This document shows, one piece after another, positions 28,310 to 36,684 of a DNA stretch of 64,000 bases (its first letter is position 1; the number at the start of each line of letters is the position of its first letter). The stretch comes from Virgibacillus necropolis (GTDB lineage Bacteria; Bacillota; Bacilli; Bacillales; Amphibacillaceae). The stretch covers positions 2,790,001-2,854,000 of the forward strand of contig NZ_CP022437.1 of assembly GCF_002224365.1 (NCBI RefSeq), read 5' to 3'. A program made the translations under genes and the position numbers. The notes under the pieces were generated by a model that was not told the origin of the DNA, made no database searches, and saw only the letters and a program-made list of their open reading frames with translations.

Positions 28310-29299
28310 TTACTCTTCTACCATTGCATCAACTAACTGTTCGGTTAATACATGGGCAGATAAAATACCGCCAAATGTCCATGTATCCCCTGGAAGCTGA
28401 TGTGTATTTCCATTTTTAACAAAACTTAGATTTTCCCAAACTGGGTTACCTTTAAGCTGATTCTCAAAAATATTGTCATCCTCCTGGACAATGTACAAGA
28501 ATTGCAACTCTTCTTCTTGGAAATTTTGTAATGCTTCAATCGTTACTTCACTATATCCATATGGTTCAAGCTTATCTGATTCATAGGCATTTTCAAAGCT
28601 TAGTCGTTCCATGATTTGAGATACGATAGAATTGCCCGTAAACATTCGAATTATCGGTGTGTTTTGCGCTGAATATGCTTGTGTTGCAATATATTTCGAT
28701 CCTTCTAATCCTGCATCCTTTACGCGTTTCGCTTGGTCATCAATAAATCCTTCTAAATCAGAAATCGCAAGTTCCGCCTCTTCTGTTTTATCAACTATCG
28801 TAGCGACTTTTTTGAACTCTTCTTTCATGTTTTTATACTGATTTTTCGTTGCTTCTTCTGAATATGGCGCGAACGTTACAACTGGTGCAATATCTTTTAG
28901 ATTATCTAAAATGTCTTCATGTCTATATTTAACTGCGATGATCAGATCAGGGTTTAATCGTGAAATAGCCTCTAGGTTAGGTTCCTGACGAGTTCCAACA
29001 TCTTTCACACTTTTTGCTAGCTTTTCGTCTACATTAATCCACTTGTTATAGCCATCTAAATCAGCCACACCAGTAGGTTGGATACCTAAAGCTAATAAAT
29101 CTTCCGCATATGACCATTCCAAAACTACAATATTTTTTGGTGTCCCCTTAATGGTTTGAGTCCCCATTGCATCCTCAATTTTGATTTCACGATCTGTCGT
29201 ATTTTCATCCTTACTTTTAGTATCCTCTTTACTTGGATCATTACATGCCGCCAAGAGTGTCAAAACAAGTATGCATGCCAGTATTATTGCTTTTTTCAT
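28310..29299 (-). CDS. Iron-siderophore substrate-binding lipoprotein
   Basis: A 329-residue lipoprotein with signal ILVLTLLAACNDPSKED (Cys as lipid anchor) followed by a charged linker. The periplasmic-binding-protein fold of the TroA/FecB class shows TPKNIVVLEWSYAEDLLALGIQPTGV and ISRLNPDLIIAVKYRHEDI. It captures the ferric siderophore and delivers it to the fused permease downstream, to which it is closely spaced. A nitroreductase-family gene lies directly upstream in the same transcript. Ligand class, probably hydroxamate or citrate type, is inferred only. Confidence 0.9.
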   Translation of the reverse strand: MKKAIILACILVLTLLAACNDPSKEDTKSKDENTTDREIKIEDAMGTQTIKGTPKNIVVLEWSYAEDLLALGIQPTGVADLDGYNKWINVDEKLAKSVKDVGTRQEPNLEAISRLNPDLIIAVKYRHEDILDNLKDIAPVVTFAPYSEEATKNQYKNMKEEFKKVATIVDKTEEAELAISDLEGFIDDQAKRVKDAGLEGSKYIATQAYSAQNTPIIRMFTGNSIVSQIMERLSFENAYESDKLEPYGYSEVTIEALQNFQEEELQFLYIVQEDDNIFENQLKGNPVWENLSFVKNGNTHQLPGDTWTFGGILSAHVLTEQLVDAMVEE

Positions 29300-29314
29300 A
29301 TGTATTCCTCCCCA

Positions 29315-29878
29315 TTAATTATTAATCCACTCGATCGCATTTTGTATGGAAGTGCGATTTTTTGCTTTTGGTACTTTGTTAGGATACCCAATTTGTACAA
29401 CAGCGATTAGTTTATGGGTATCAGGCGATAAACCTATATCTCTGATAAATACTTTATCCAATAAAGTTTCCTTAGCTGTCCACATGGTTCCAATACCGAG
29501 ATTCCATGCCGCCAATTGAAAGTTTTGGATAAAGGCACATACAGCTGCATAATTCTCGTCATCTATGTATCCTCCACCATCTTCCTTTTCCATATAAAAC
29601 AAAGCGTGATGTGGTACTGACCTGAAAAATTTATCATAAGAAACACGTGCCTTTTGAAGCTTTTTCTCGTCTAAAGTTTTTAATAATCCTAAACGTATGT
29701 AACTATCTACTATTTTTTCACCAAACGAGGATCTTGCCTCATCCTCATAAAGCTTTATCATCCATGGTTCTTTCATATGATGGTTTGGCGCGTAAGAAGC
29801 TAATCGAAATAGTTCCAGCAGTGTATGACGCTCAATTTTATCTGGCTTGTAATCAAGGATGGTTCGTCTTGATTGCAT
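29315..29878 (-). CDS. Nitroreductase family flavoprotein
   Basis: A 187-residue FMN-dependent oxidoreductase (YdjA/TdsD-like) opening MQSRRTILDYKPDKIE, with the FMN-binding RR motif, the SYAPNHHMKEPW loop and the LAAWNLGIGTMWTAK segment. It is the first gene of the iron uptake operon, 15 bases before the binding-protein gene, and a Fur-box-like site lies 50 bases upstream. In this context it may reduce ferric siderophore or supply a related redox step; this is inference from position, as the family reduces many substrates. Confidence 0.85.
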   Translation of the reverse strand: MQSRRTILDYKPDKIERHTLLELFRLASYAPNHHMKEPWMIKLYEDEARSSFGEKIVDSYIRLGLLKTLDEKKLQKARVSYDKFFRSVPHHALFYMEKEDGGGYIDDENYAAVCAFIQNFQLAAWNLGIGTMWTAKETLLDKVFIRDIGLSPDTHKLIAVVQIGYPNKVPKAKNRTSIQNAIEWINN

Positions 29879-29928
29879 CGTTTCATTTAAATCTATTTAT
29901 CTCACCTCTTCACTCACTCGCAGCAATT

Positions 29929-29947
29929 GATAAAGATTCTCATTATC
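29929..29947 (-). promoter_or_regulatory. Fur box upstream of the iron uptake operon
   Basis: GATAAAGATTCTCATTATC matches the 19-bp Fur consensus (GATAATGATAATCATTATC) at 16 positions and is an imperfect inverted repeat. It lies about 50 bases before the nitroreductase start on the minus strand, so iron repression of the operon is predicted. Confidence 0.75.
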
Positions 29948-30020
29948 ACTAATGATGTTACCCTATCCCCTTTTTATTGTCAATAAAATTTTAAAATTTA
30001 AAGTATGTATACTACTCCAA

Positions 30021-30057
30021 CAAAAAAACCAACCAATTATCAGTAAGTTGGTTGGTT
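30021..30057 (-). terminator. Terminator of the small membrane protein gene
   Basis: On the minus strand AACCAACCAA pairs with TTGGTTGGTT, followed by a T7 run. It overlaps the stop codon of the gene at 30056. Confidence 0.85.
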
Positions 30058-30307
30058 AATTAATGTATACTAGAAAAACGATGATCGACGCAATAATTGT
30101 GACAAGATAAATAGATGACAAGATGGGTATATTTGATTTCAATGACGATGTTTCATATTCATGAGAGCGTCGTAATTCATCCTCGATTGTGTCACCTTCA
30201 TCTTCATACTTTTTCATTTTCTTTTCCTCTTGCTTAAAAGCAAAAATCGTCCCAAAAAGAGCTAAAGCAAATAACACGATTAATAGAATCCAAATTCCAG
30301 TAGACAT
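30056..30307 (-). CDS. Small membrane protein, hypothetical
   Basis: An 83-residue protein with two hydrophobic segments (about residues 3-22 and 62-82) separated by a highly charged linker (KQEEKKMKKYEDEGD). Both ends are therefore anchored and the charged loop is on one side. An AAGGAGGT RBS lies before the ATG. It ends within its own strong terminator. I recognise no named family, and the neighbours (iron operon, insertion element) give no functional hint. Confidence 0.75.
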   Translation of the reverse strand: MSTGIWILLIVLFALALFGTIFAFKQEEKKMKKYEDEGDTIEDELRRSHEYETSSLKSNIPILSSIYLVTIIASIIVFLVYIN

Positions 30308-30400
30308 GCGTACTACCTCCTTATTAAACTTATCTCTATTATCGCTTATTTAAAGAGAAATGTCTGTTACAAAAACCACATATTTGTGAACATTGAACTA

Positions 30401-30470
30401 CCCACCACTTAACATCCTTACGGATTGTTTGAAGTGGGGGAGTCTAAAAAAGACATGTATGGTACATGAC
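30401..30470 (-). ncRNA. Right-end hairpins, candidate omegaRNA-like region
   Basis: Directly after the tnpB-related stop, the minus strand forms CATGTA/TACATG (about 30453-30468) and then CCCCCACTTC...AGTGGTGGG (30401-30440, inner pair AATCC/GGAT). In IS605-type elements this position encodes the guide-scaffold omegaRNA. That it is transcribed and functional here is inference. Confidence 0.4.
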
Positions 30471-30484
30471 CGTATCCCGTTCAA

Positions 30485-32191
30485 CTAGGATGCGGTTTTT
30501 CCATTTTTCAACTTCAACAGACCTTTTATTTCCAAGTCTGTAAGAGCCCCTGAATCAAAAAGTTCGTTCGTAGAACGAAACTTGTCTAAGTTGAAAAAAT
30601 TTGAATGGTAGTACGAATTAGTATGTATACCTTTCAACGCATTCGAAATATACTTCCAATGCACCCAATGATGAGCACCTACTATCTTCTCTGGTAGTAG
30701 TGTGCCCAACACCGGTGGAAGTTTTTCTTTAAAACCCATTGCTCTACGAGCAATTACAAAACTTGCTGCTTCCTGTATCGATATACCTAATCTTTTCATA
30801 TACTTCATCTTACCTATTTGACTTGTATATGCAGGATTGACTTCAAAAACTGCAATGTCCTCTTTTTCAGCTCGTGATTTTATTGCAGAAAGCATCTTTT
30901 TGTATGCGAAAGCAGACATCATCCTATTTGCTTTTTTGTTTCCGTAGGGATTAGATAGCTTTGATGATGTCGTATTTAGTTTCTCAACTACTATCGGCTT
31001 ATTTGTACGAGTAGCAATGTTAATGACCTCTATTGCTTCGGCTTCAATGATTTTCGTCGTCTGTCCACTTTTCTTGCCTTTCAAATCAAATTTTAAAGAC
31101 CAGGAACCTAGGAGTTGACCATTTGAATTAACATTTGATACTGCGAAATGATCAACGTTACAGTCAATGCCAATTGCTCCATATGTCTTGGAATGATTCA
31201 CAAACGCTTTTGATTCTTCATCAAACATCGTTTTAAAGATGTAGTATTCCCCCCAGTCTTCTATTGCCCATGCTACTGGCTTCCCGTAATTCTTTTTATT
31301 CTTACAATTCGTCTGTGCAAGGATCCTACTCTCTACTTTTTCTTGACCATAGGGGAAATACAGGTTCTCAATTTCAACTAAGACACCTTTCGGTGTCTTG
31401 AAACGAAGCACTTTATTCGTCCCATCATAGTTAAAAACAAAATTTCCACAGCGTGAGTCCTTACGACCAGAAATAACCATTTTTCGGTATCTATTCTCTT
31501 CCCAAGTCTTTTGCCAAAGTTTATGGTTATCAATATACGTATCGACAGTGTACTGTGCTTGGAATTGTTTTTTTGAACCAAAGACGACGCTCGGTATTTT
31601 CGTCTTTAAAGATTTTAGGCTATCTTCGTATTTGTTCAATTTGAAGTTTAAAAAACCAATTCGTGTGTGGAGTCTTTTGATTTCAGTATCTAAGTATGTA
31701 TGTTCAAATTGATACGTATGATAATACAAATCAGTCTTATTTTTGAATTGCACGACAAAGTAGTTACCCAACTTTTCCATTCTTGAATTTTGGGGGGATG
31801 ATGGCTTTCCGTTTCTAAATGTTTTTTTAATTTTTTTTAATGACGTTAGTTTTGATTTGTCTTTTTTTATTTTATTTTTGATCGACTTAATTTGAGTCTC
31901 TTTGTTTTTCATGTATAGCTTCTTTAACTCGTCTAGACTCTTTTCTTTTGCTTTAGCCTCTTGAACGGCGCTATTGGTGTAGTAATCATCCAACGAAAAC
32001 CTGTTCTTCACCGTAAGGTGCAAAGATTTGTCTCGTTTTTTCAATCCAGAGCGCTTTTCTTTTGTTGCTGTACTAAAGGCAAACTGCTTCGCTCTATTAA
32101 ACACAAAGAGAGCATGACCAATAGCATCAACGTTTTCATCCAAAATGGTATTCTTATAGATACGATTTGAAAAATACGCCTTAATTCCCAT
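30485..32191 (-). CDS. TnpB-related protein (RuvC-like, no zinc finger)
   Basis: A 568-residue protein of the IS200/IS605 accessory TnpB-related group. The N-terminal half is basic and helical. RuvC-I Asp is at D343 (AIGIDCNVDHFAV) and RuvC-II Glu at E403 (VVEKLN). In ordinary TnpB, the NPAYTSQ motif is followed by a CxxC zinc finger and a DxNAA motif with the third acidic residue. Here NPAYTSQIGKMKYMKRLG runs straight into ISIQEAASFVIARR with no cysteines, and Q473/E474 stand where the Asp is expected. It is long for TnpB (about 400 residues). Starts at ATG behind AGGAG. It may be an altered nuclease or an RNA-guided binder. Confidence 0.85.
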   Translation of the reverse strand: MGIKAYFSNRIYKNTILDENVDAIGHALFVFNRAKQFAFSTATKEKRSGLKKRDKSLHLTVKNRFSLDDYYTNSAVQEAKAKEKSLDELKKLYMKNKETQIKSIKNKIKKDKSKLTSLKKIKKTFRNGKPSSPQNSRMEKLGNYFVVQFKNKTDLYYHTYQFEHTYLDTEIKRLHTRIGFLNFKLNKYEDSLKSLKTKIPSVVFGSKKQFQAQYTVDTYIDNHKLWQKTWEENRYRKMVISGRKDSRCGNFVFNYDGTNKVLRFKTPKGVLVEIENLYFPYGQEKVESRILAQTNCKNKKNYGKPVAWAIEDWGEYYIFKTMFDEESKAFVNHSKTYGAIGIDCNVDHFAVSNVNSNGQLLGSWSLKFDLKGKKSGQTTKIIEAEAIEVINIATRTNKPIVVEKLNTTSSKLSNPYGNKKANRMMSAFAYKKMLSAIKSRAEKEDIAVFEVNPAYTSQIGKMKYMKRLGISIQEAASFVIARRAMGFKEKLPPVLGTLLPEKIVGAHHWVHWKYISNALKGIHTNSYYHSNFFNLDKFRSTNELFDSGALTDLEIKGLLKLKNGKTAS

Positions 32192-32282
32192 AAGTCATGC
32201 TCCTGTCTTATTATATTATAGTTATTATATCAGAATGTCTGTTCCTATTCCAACAAAAATCTCCTTCGGAGGGGCGATTCAT

Positions 32283-32332
32283 CCCCCACTTAACACTGGT
32301 TTTAGAAACCTTCGAGTGTTTGATAGTGGGGG
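32283..32332. repeat. Left-end palindrome of the IS200/IS605-like element
   Basis: CCCCCACTTAACACTGGTTT pairs with AAACCTTCGAGTGTTTGATA-type and AGTGGGGG sequence, giving a long imperfect hairpin with outer arms CCCCCACT/AGTGGGGG. The same outer arm occurs in the right-end hairpin at 30401-30440. The rest of 32192-32282 holds the tnpB leader with a CTCCTTCGGAG mini-hairpin. Confidence 0.7.
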
Positions 32333-32346
32333 TCTTCTCACCCTAA

Positions 32347-32388
32347 GATAAAAACCCCCTTAAATGTTCCGCTGAACGCTTAAGGGGG
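32347..32388 (-). terminator. Terminator of the ndh unit
   Basis: On the minus strand CCCCCTTAA pairs with TTAAGGGGG across an 16-base loop containing GCGTTCAGCGGAAC, followed by TTTTTAT. It closes the ndh and small-protein transcript just before the insertion element. Confidence 0.85.
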
Positions 32389-32433
32389 CACTTAGTTAGC
32401 CACGATTAATCGTCTTCTCCACACTTAGGGCTT

Positions 32434-32535
32434 TTAACGGAAATCTCGGCTGTTTTCCATTGTACGAGTTGCAACTACATACCCTACCAAGGAAGCAATA
32501 GTAACTAATAAATAGCAAAATATATTCTTGTTCAT
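32434..32535 (-). CDS. 33-residue single-helix membrane peptide
   Basis: An ORF too short for standard tracks: it starts MNKNIFCYLLVTIASLVGYV at 32535, directly behind the strong RBS GAGGAGGG, and ends ENSRDFR. Residues 5-21 form one membrane helix followed by a charged tail. It lies 52 bases after the ndh stop and before the shared terminator, so it is probably co-transcribed with NDH-2. No family recognised. The good RBS, the correct placement and the helix pattern make it a plausible real gene. Confidence 0.6.
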   Translation of the reverse strand: MNKNIFCYLLVTIASLVGYVVATRTMENSRDFR

Positions 32536-32587
32536 AACAACGTTCCCTCCTCTATTTGGAGATATATATGATTGATTGATTTAAATT

Positions 32588-33799
32588 TTAAAATAGACGT
32601 AGCTTACCTTTTTTAAGAATTAACCTTGGTCCACCTAATAAGAATAAGTAACGATTATCGACTACCTTCTTCATTGCAGAAGCAGGTTTGCCATATAGCT
32701 TTGTACCAGAAAAAACAGTTCCCATCGCATCTGCATTTCCTAATGACGCTACAGTACCTTTGTCATCAAAAATAAACGACTCTAACGCTTCGTTATGAAG
32801 CAATGCCTTAATGTTTGCGGCACACGTATCTGCATGTTGCATCGCAGCTTGAGCTGTAGGTGGGAATGGACGACCTTCCGCCTTGTTCATTACCCAGGCA
32901 CAATCACCAATAATGAAGATTTTTTCCTCACCAGGTGCACGCAAATCTCCATTAACCGTAACCTTACCTTTTGTAATTTCAAAACCAGATTTACTAAGTA
33001 TAGAGTTACCTGTTACGCCGCCAGTCCATACGATAGTGCCAGCCTTAACTTCTTCTCCTTCATTTATGACGAAACTTTTCGTTTTACATTCTTGAATTTT
33101 AGCGCCAATTTTAAATTCGACTCCACGATCTTCTAAAGACTTTTTCGCATAAGCGACAAGCTCTTCATTAAATCCTGGAAGAATAGAAGGAGCGGCTTCA
33201 ACATTAATGATTTTTGGAATGCTTGGATCAATATCATACTTCTTACAAAGTTTTGGAACCTGTTCGGCTAATTCTCCAACAAATTCGATACCAGTGAATC
33301 CACCCCCACCAACAAGAATAGTTAAATCTTCTTTCTTGGATTTAGGATCTAATTTATATTTAGCGAATTGATATTCAATATGTTCACTGATTAATCGACT
33401 TGTTTCAATATCCTGGATAGAGAAAGCATTTTTTTCCATTCCTTTGATTCCGAAAGTATTCGTTTCAAACCCAAGGGAAATAACTAAATAATCATAGGAT
33501 ATTTCACTATTTTCTAGCACAACACGGTTTTCATCTTTTTTCACTTCAACAACAGAATCATAAATCAAGCGTACACGATTCGGACTAAAAACATCACTTA
33601 TCATCATCCGTGCTTGGTTTTGATTTCTGGTACCAGCTGCGATTTCATGTAACCATGTAGTTTGATAGTGATAATTGTGCTTATTTACAAGCACGATTTC
33701 TGCTTCTTCCGCCCCCAACTTCTGTGTTAAGCGTTTGGTTGTCATCATTCCAGCATAGCCTGCTCCTAGAACAACGATTCTTGGTTTGTTCGTATTCAC
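32588..33799 (-). CDS. ndh: Type II NADH dehydrogenase (NDH-2)
   Basis: A roughly 403-residue FAD-dependent NADH:quinone oxidoreductase at the inner face of the membrane. The FAD-binding motif is VVLGAGYAGMMTTKRL, the NADH-binding motif TILVGGGGFTGIEFVGEL, and the C-terminal quinone/membrane-anchoring helix is in the final 60 residues (RYLFLLGGPRLILKKGKLRLF). It resembles B. subtilis YumB/YjlD-type enzymes. The GTG at 33799 is eight bases behind AAGGTGG; the ATG at 33811 abuts that RBS and is less likely. The 33-residue membrane peptide follows in the same unit. Confidence 0.92.
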   Translation of the reverse strand: MNTNKPRIVVLGAGYAGMMTTKRLTQKLGAEEAEIVLVNKHNYHYQTTWLHEIAAGTRNQNQARMMISDVFSPNRVRLIYDSVVEVKKDENRVVLENSEISYDYLVISLGFETNTFGIKGMEKNAFSIQDIETSRLISEHIEYQFAKYKLDPKSKKEDLTILVGGGGFTGIEFVGELAEQVPKLCKKYDIDPSIPKIINVEAAPSILPGFNEELVAYAKKSLEDRGVEFKIGAKIQECKTKSFVINEGEEVKAGTIVWTGGVTGNSILSKSGFEITKGKVTVNGDLRAPGEEKIFIIGDCAWVMNKAEGRPFPPTAQAAMQHADTCAANIKALLHNEALESFIFDDKGTVASLGNADAMGTVFSGTKLYGKPASAMKKVVDNRYLFLLGGPRLILKKGKLRLF

Positions 33800-34017
33800 G
33801 TAAACATCCACCTTCCTTATTGATTACCGTTAAATTGAAATCTAAGGTATTTACTCCATAATTAGTGTTTATGTAGTATTCATTCAATACGTTAAAATAT
33901 TTTTAATACCATATCTATAATAGCAAACTTTTATTTAATAGGCTAACAATCATGCGAAAAATTTTGCATATACGACGTGAATAAGGTATTTTGGACTTAT
34001 CAGAATTGAGGTGTGTT

Positions 34018-34674
34018 ATGGAAAAGCTAGTTATACATGCGAATGATCCTGCGGTACTCGAGCTTTGTGAGGCCGATTCGTTAATGAAAAAGTTAGTCGG
34101 AATTGTTGGTGACGTAGAATTCACCCTACGCCCCAATTATTTTTTATCATTAATCCGTTCCATAGTTGGTCAACAAATATCTGTTCAGGCAGCAAGCGCA
34201 ATATTTAATCGACTTGAAGTCCTATTAGACCATAACGTGACAGCGGCAGGTATCGTAGAAAAGTCAGAAGAGGAGTTGCGCAAAGTTGGGCTTTCCGTTC
34301 GAAAAGTTACCTATATGAAAGATTTAAGTGAAAAAGTTATGCAAGGTGCAATTAAGTTAGATAAACTAGATCAACTAGATAATGTTTCCATTATAAAATT
34401 ATTAACTAGCGTCAAAGGGATTGGAAAATGGACTGCTGAGATGTTTTTGATTTTTTCACTTGGTAGAATGGATGTATTAGCTATAGACGATATCGGCATA
34501 CAACGTGGAGCGAAATGGCTCTATCAAGTAGATCAATCTGAACGTCGAAATATATTAATTGACAAAGCTGAAGTTTGGACTCCCCACTTCACCATTGCCT
34601 CAATCTACCTGTGGGAAGTCGTCCATTTAGAGTTAATGTTTACGTATGATTCGATTGATGATATGGATAATTAG
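34018..34674 (+). CDS. DNA-3-methyladenine glycosylase (AlkA-like)
   Basis: A 218-residue HhH-GPD base-excision glycosylase that removes alkylated purines. The LIRSIVGQQISVQAASAIFNRL helix is the family signature; the helix-hairpin-helix is LLTSVKGIGKWTAEMFLIFSLGR, and the catalytic aspartate follows in DVLAIDDIGIQRG. It lacks the N-terminal TBP-like domain of E. coli AlkA. The ATG at 34018 follows GAGGTG; an in-frame TTG at 33991 lacks an RBS. Monogenic, ending at a hairpin shared with the convergent neighbour. Confidence 0.9.
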   Translation: MEKLVIHANDPAVLELCEADSLMKKLVGIVGDVEFTLRPNYFLSLIRSIVGQQISVQAASAIFNRLEVLLDHNVTAAGIVEKSEEELRKVGLSVRKVTYMKDLSEKVMQGAIKLDKLDQLDNVSIIKLLTSVKGIGKWTAEMFLIFSLGRMDVLAIDDIGIQRGAKWLYQVDQSERRNILIDKAEVWTPHFTIASIYLWEVVHLELMFTYDSIDDMDN

Positions 34675-34687
34675 TTTCCGGAAAAAA

Positions 34688-34716
34688 TTTGGGCGATGCG
34701 TAATGCATCGCCCAAA
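34688..34716. terminator. Bidirectional terminator, glycosylase/DUF2512
   Basis: TTTGGGCGATGC pairs perfectly with GCATCGCCCAAA around five bases. On the minus strand it is followed by TTTTTTC. It serves the two convergent genes. Confidence 0.85.
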
Positions 34717-34721
34717 CTTGG

Positions 34722-35186
34722 TTATTTATGTTTGTCGTTTTCTTTCTTTTTTTCATCAACAGAATGTTCATTGGTTTCCTCTGCGAATTCAGTTTGCAAT
34801 CGGTCTGAAGAATAAGGAGTCTTTTCACCTTCAGGAACCGTGTGAAAAACTTGTTCTCTCATGTAAACATGAAATAAAGATTCGCATAAAGCCATAAACA
34901 CAGCTGCGAAAAGCGACGCAATTACAATCGGCATTGTTATATCAATGATTAAAGTTCCTAAGATCCAAAGCGACAAAAAGGCCAATCCCAGATCTGCAAT
35001 CGATGCTATGATGTAACCAAACCGAGGTAGCACAAATAAGTCACCAATAATGTAAGCAACACCAGTCACAAGCACACTGATCCAAAATAAACGACCTAAG
35101 GAAGCATTATAAAAAATACCAAAGATAGAATAAACCACAATTGCCGTGAAAATAAACTTAATACCAAGCGCCTTCATATGTTTCAT
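34722..35186 (-). CDS. DUF2512 membrane protein (YndM-like)
   Basis: A 154-residue protein with four membrane helices in the first 110 residues (opening KALGIKFIFTAIVVYSIFG; FVLPRFGYIIASIADLGLAFL in the middle) and a hydrophilic, charged C-terminal tail. This is the YndM family of Bacillaceae, whose expression in B. subtilis is tied to sporulation; the function is unknown. It stands alone on the minus strand. Confidence 0.8.
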   Translation of the reverse strand: MKHMKALGIKFIFTAIVVYSIFGIFYNASLGRLFWISVLVTGVAYIIGDLFVLPRFGYIIASIADLGLAFLSLWILGTLIIDITMPIVIASLFAAVFMALCESLFHVYMREQVFHTVPEGEKTPYSSDRLQTEFAEETNEHSVDEKKKENDKHK

Positions 35187-35258
35187 AGAATAAATCCACC
35201 CTTTATTATGGAATTTACTCCTAGTATGAAACAGACTTAGGCAAAATAACCAAAAAAT

Positions 35259-35945
35259 TTATACTGGTCGAACTGTAATCTCATTTACATTCACATAATC
35301 TGGCTGCGTAACCGCATAAACTACTGCCTTTGCAATATCATCAGCCTTCAACGGCTCACGGTCACTTGGTTTTGATGCAATCGCCGTGTCCACTTGACCT
35401 GGTGAAATATTCGTTACGCGAACTCCCGTACGAGCAAGCTCTTTTTCCAGACTCATTGATAATGCGTGAACCGCAAATTTAGTTGCACTGTATACAGCGC
35501 TGACTTTATTTACTTCAAGACCGGAAACCGAAGCAATATTTACGACATGCCCAGAAGAACGTTCCAACATCCCTGGCAATGTAGAATTAATGCCATAAAG
35601 TACACCTTTAATGTTTGTGTCAATCATTTGATCCCAGTTTTCAGTCTGCCCATCCTGTATACGTGATCCAAGAACTGCTCCTGCATTATTTACATATATA
35701 TCGACTTGGCCGAATTCCTCTATAGCTCGTTTAGCCAAATCATCAACATCCGACTTTTTCGCCATATCCGTAACTACCGCAATCGCGTTTCCATTAATTT
35801 TAGAAACAACGCCATCTAGTTTATCTTTTCTTCTGGCTGCAAGGACCACATTTGCACCCTCGTTAGCTAAATGTTCTGCAACTGCGGCCCCAATACCGCT
35901 ACTAGCACCTGTTACAACAGCTGTTTTTCCAGTTAATTTCCCCAT
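35259..35945 (-). CDS. Short-chain dehydrogenase/reductase
   Basis: A 228-residue classical SDR with cofactor motif [19 protein letters not shown], the [11 protein letters not shown] strand, and the catalytic Ser-Tyr-Lys set in [27 protein letters not shown]. The RRKDKL after the second strand favours NADPH. The C-terminus is short, ending [12 protein letters not shown], as in YdaD/YdfG-type broad-specificity reductases. The natural substrate is not deducible. Single gene. Confidence 0.9.
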   Translation of the reverse strand: MGKLTGKTAVVTGASSGIGAAVAEHLANEGANVVLAARRKDKLDGVVSKINGNAIAVVTDMAKKSDVDDLAKRAIEEFGQVDIYVNNAGAVLGSRIQDGQTENWDQMIDTNIKGVLYGINSTLPGMLERSSGHVVNIASVSGLEVNKVSAVYSATKFAVHALSMSLEKELARTGVRVTNISPGQVDTAIASKPSDREPLKADDIAKAVVYAVTQPDYVNVNEITVRPV

Positions 35946-36076
35946 AGAAATATCACTCCTTTTAAGTTAAGTCTAACACCTAATTTTCAGGTTCAATAAT
36001 GATATGCAAACCATTCGATTATACTTAGACAATCGTTTTACTTTTCTTGTATCTGAAAAGTAATACCTCATTTCAG

Positions 36077-36105
36077 TTAAAACGCTTACAAAAGTATGGT
36101 ATAAT
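36077..36105 (+). promoter_or_regulatory. Promoter with embedded cre-like site
   Basis: TTAAAA and TATAAT are 17 bases apart, and a TG one base before the -10 makes it an extended -10 promoter. The 14-mer TTAAAACGCTTACA (36077-36090) fits the CcpA cre consensus TGWAARCGYTWNCW at 13 positions and overlaps the -35, suggesting carbon catabolite repression of the AMP-binding-fragment gene. Confidence 0.6.
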
Positions 36106-36171
36106 TTTGATAATTCATATAATAAAAATCCTGTATTCTGATAAAAAGATAGAAGTAAAGGTGGGATAAGA

Positions 36172-36678
36172 ATGGTAAGTACAACAGTACGAATAATTGA
36201 TGATCAAGGTGAAAATGTTAAACATGATGGGATAGAAATTGGTGAAATAATTGTAAAGGGCCCAAGCGTAATAGATCATGATTCGGGCAATAACAATGAA
36301 AATGAAGGTTGGTTGCGCACAGGCGACATGGGCACAATAGATGAAGAAGGTCGAGTGAAAATTGTTGATCGCAAAAAGGATATTGTTTTAAACGATAAAG
36401 ATGCCATCTCATCTATCGAGGTGGAAAGCGTATTTACTAAACATCCTGCTATTCGAGAAATAGCAATCATCGTTAGACCACATAAAAAATTAGGAGATAT
36501 TTTACATGCTATCGTTGTGTTGCAAGAAGGTCATCTACTAACCAAAGAAGAACTGTTTCTTTATGCAAAAGAAAATCTTGAAGAAATCAAATGTCCAAAA
36601 GAAATCACATTCATGGATGAGTTACCTAAAACACCTAGTGGTAAAATACAAAAAATCCAGTTAAGCGAATTAGTATAG
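36172..36678 (+). CDS. Stand-alone C-terminal part of an acyl-CoA synthetase (ANL family)
   Basis: A 168-residue protein equal to the last third of a medium/long-chain acyl-CoA synthetase. It starts in the RIIDDQG strand and contains EIGEIIVKGP, the A7 motif GWLRTGDMGTID (residues 46-57), the hinge Asp at D66 (VDRKKD) and the A10 lysine K158 (PKTPSGKIQK). The AMP- and acyl-binding N-terminal domain is absent, and no trace of it is visible upstream. A full promoter and an RBS (AAAGGTGGGATAAG) precede the ATG, so it appears expressed. It may be a decay product or a domesticated partner or regulator. It cannot catalyse adenylation alone. Confidence 0.8.
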   Translation: MVSTTVRIIDDQGENVKHDGIEIGEIIVKGPSVIDHDSGNNNENEGWLRTGDMGTIDEEGRVKIVDRKKDIVLNDKDAISSIEVESVFTKHPAIREIAIIVRPHKKLGDILHAIVVLQEGHLLTKEELFLYAKENLEEIKCPKEITFMDELPKTPSGKIQKIQLSELV

Positions 36679-36684
36679 ATGATA

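Larger units (their letters stand above)
30395..32340 (-). mobile_element. IS200/IS605-like element without TnpA
   Basis: About 1.95 kb containing one tnpB-related gene and no Y1 transposase, as in IS1341-type elements. Both ends carry imperfect palindromes sharing the arm CCCCCACT/AGTGGGGG: 32283-32332 at the 5' side of the gene and 30401-30440 at the 3' side. No target duplication is expected for this family and none is seen. It separates the small membrane protein gene from the terminator of the NADH dehydrogenase unit. The exact ends are estimated. Confidence 0.7.
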
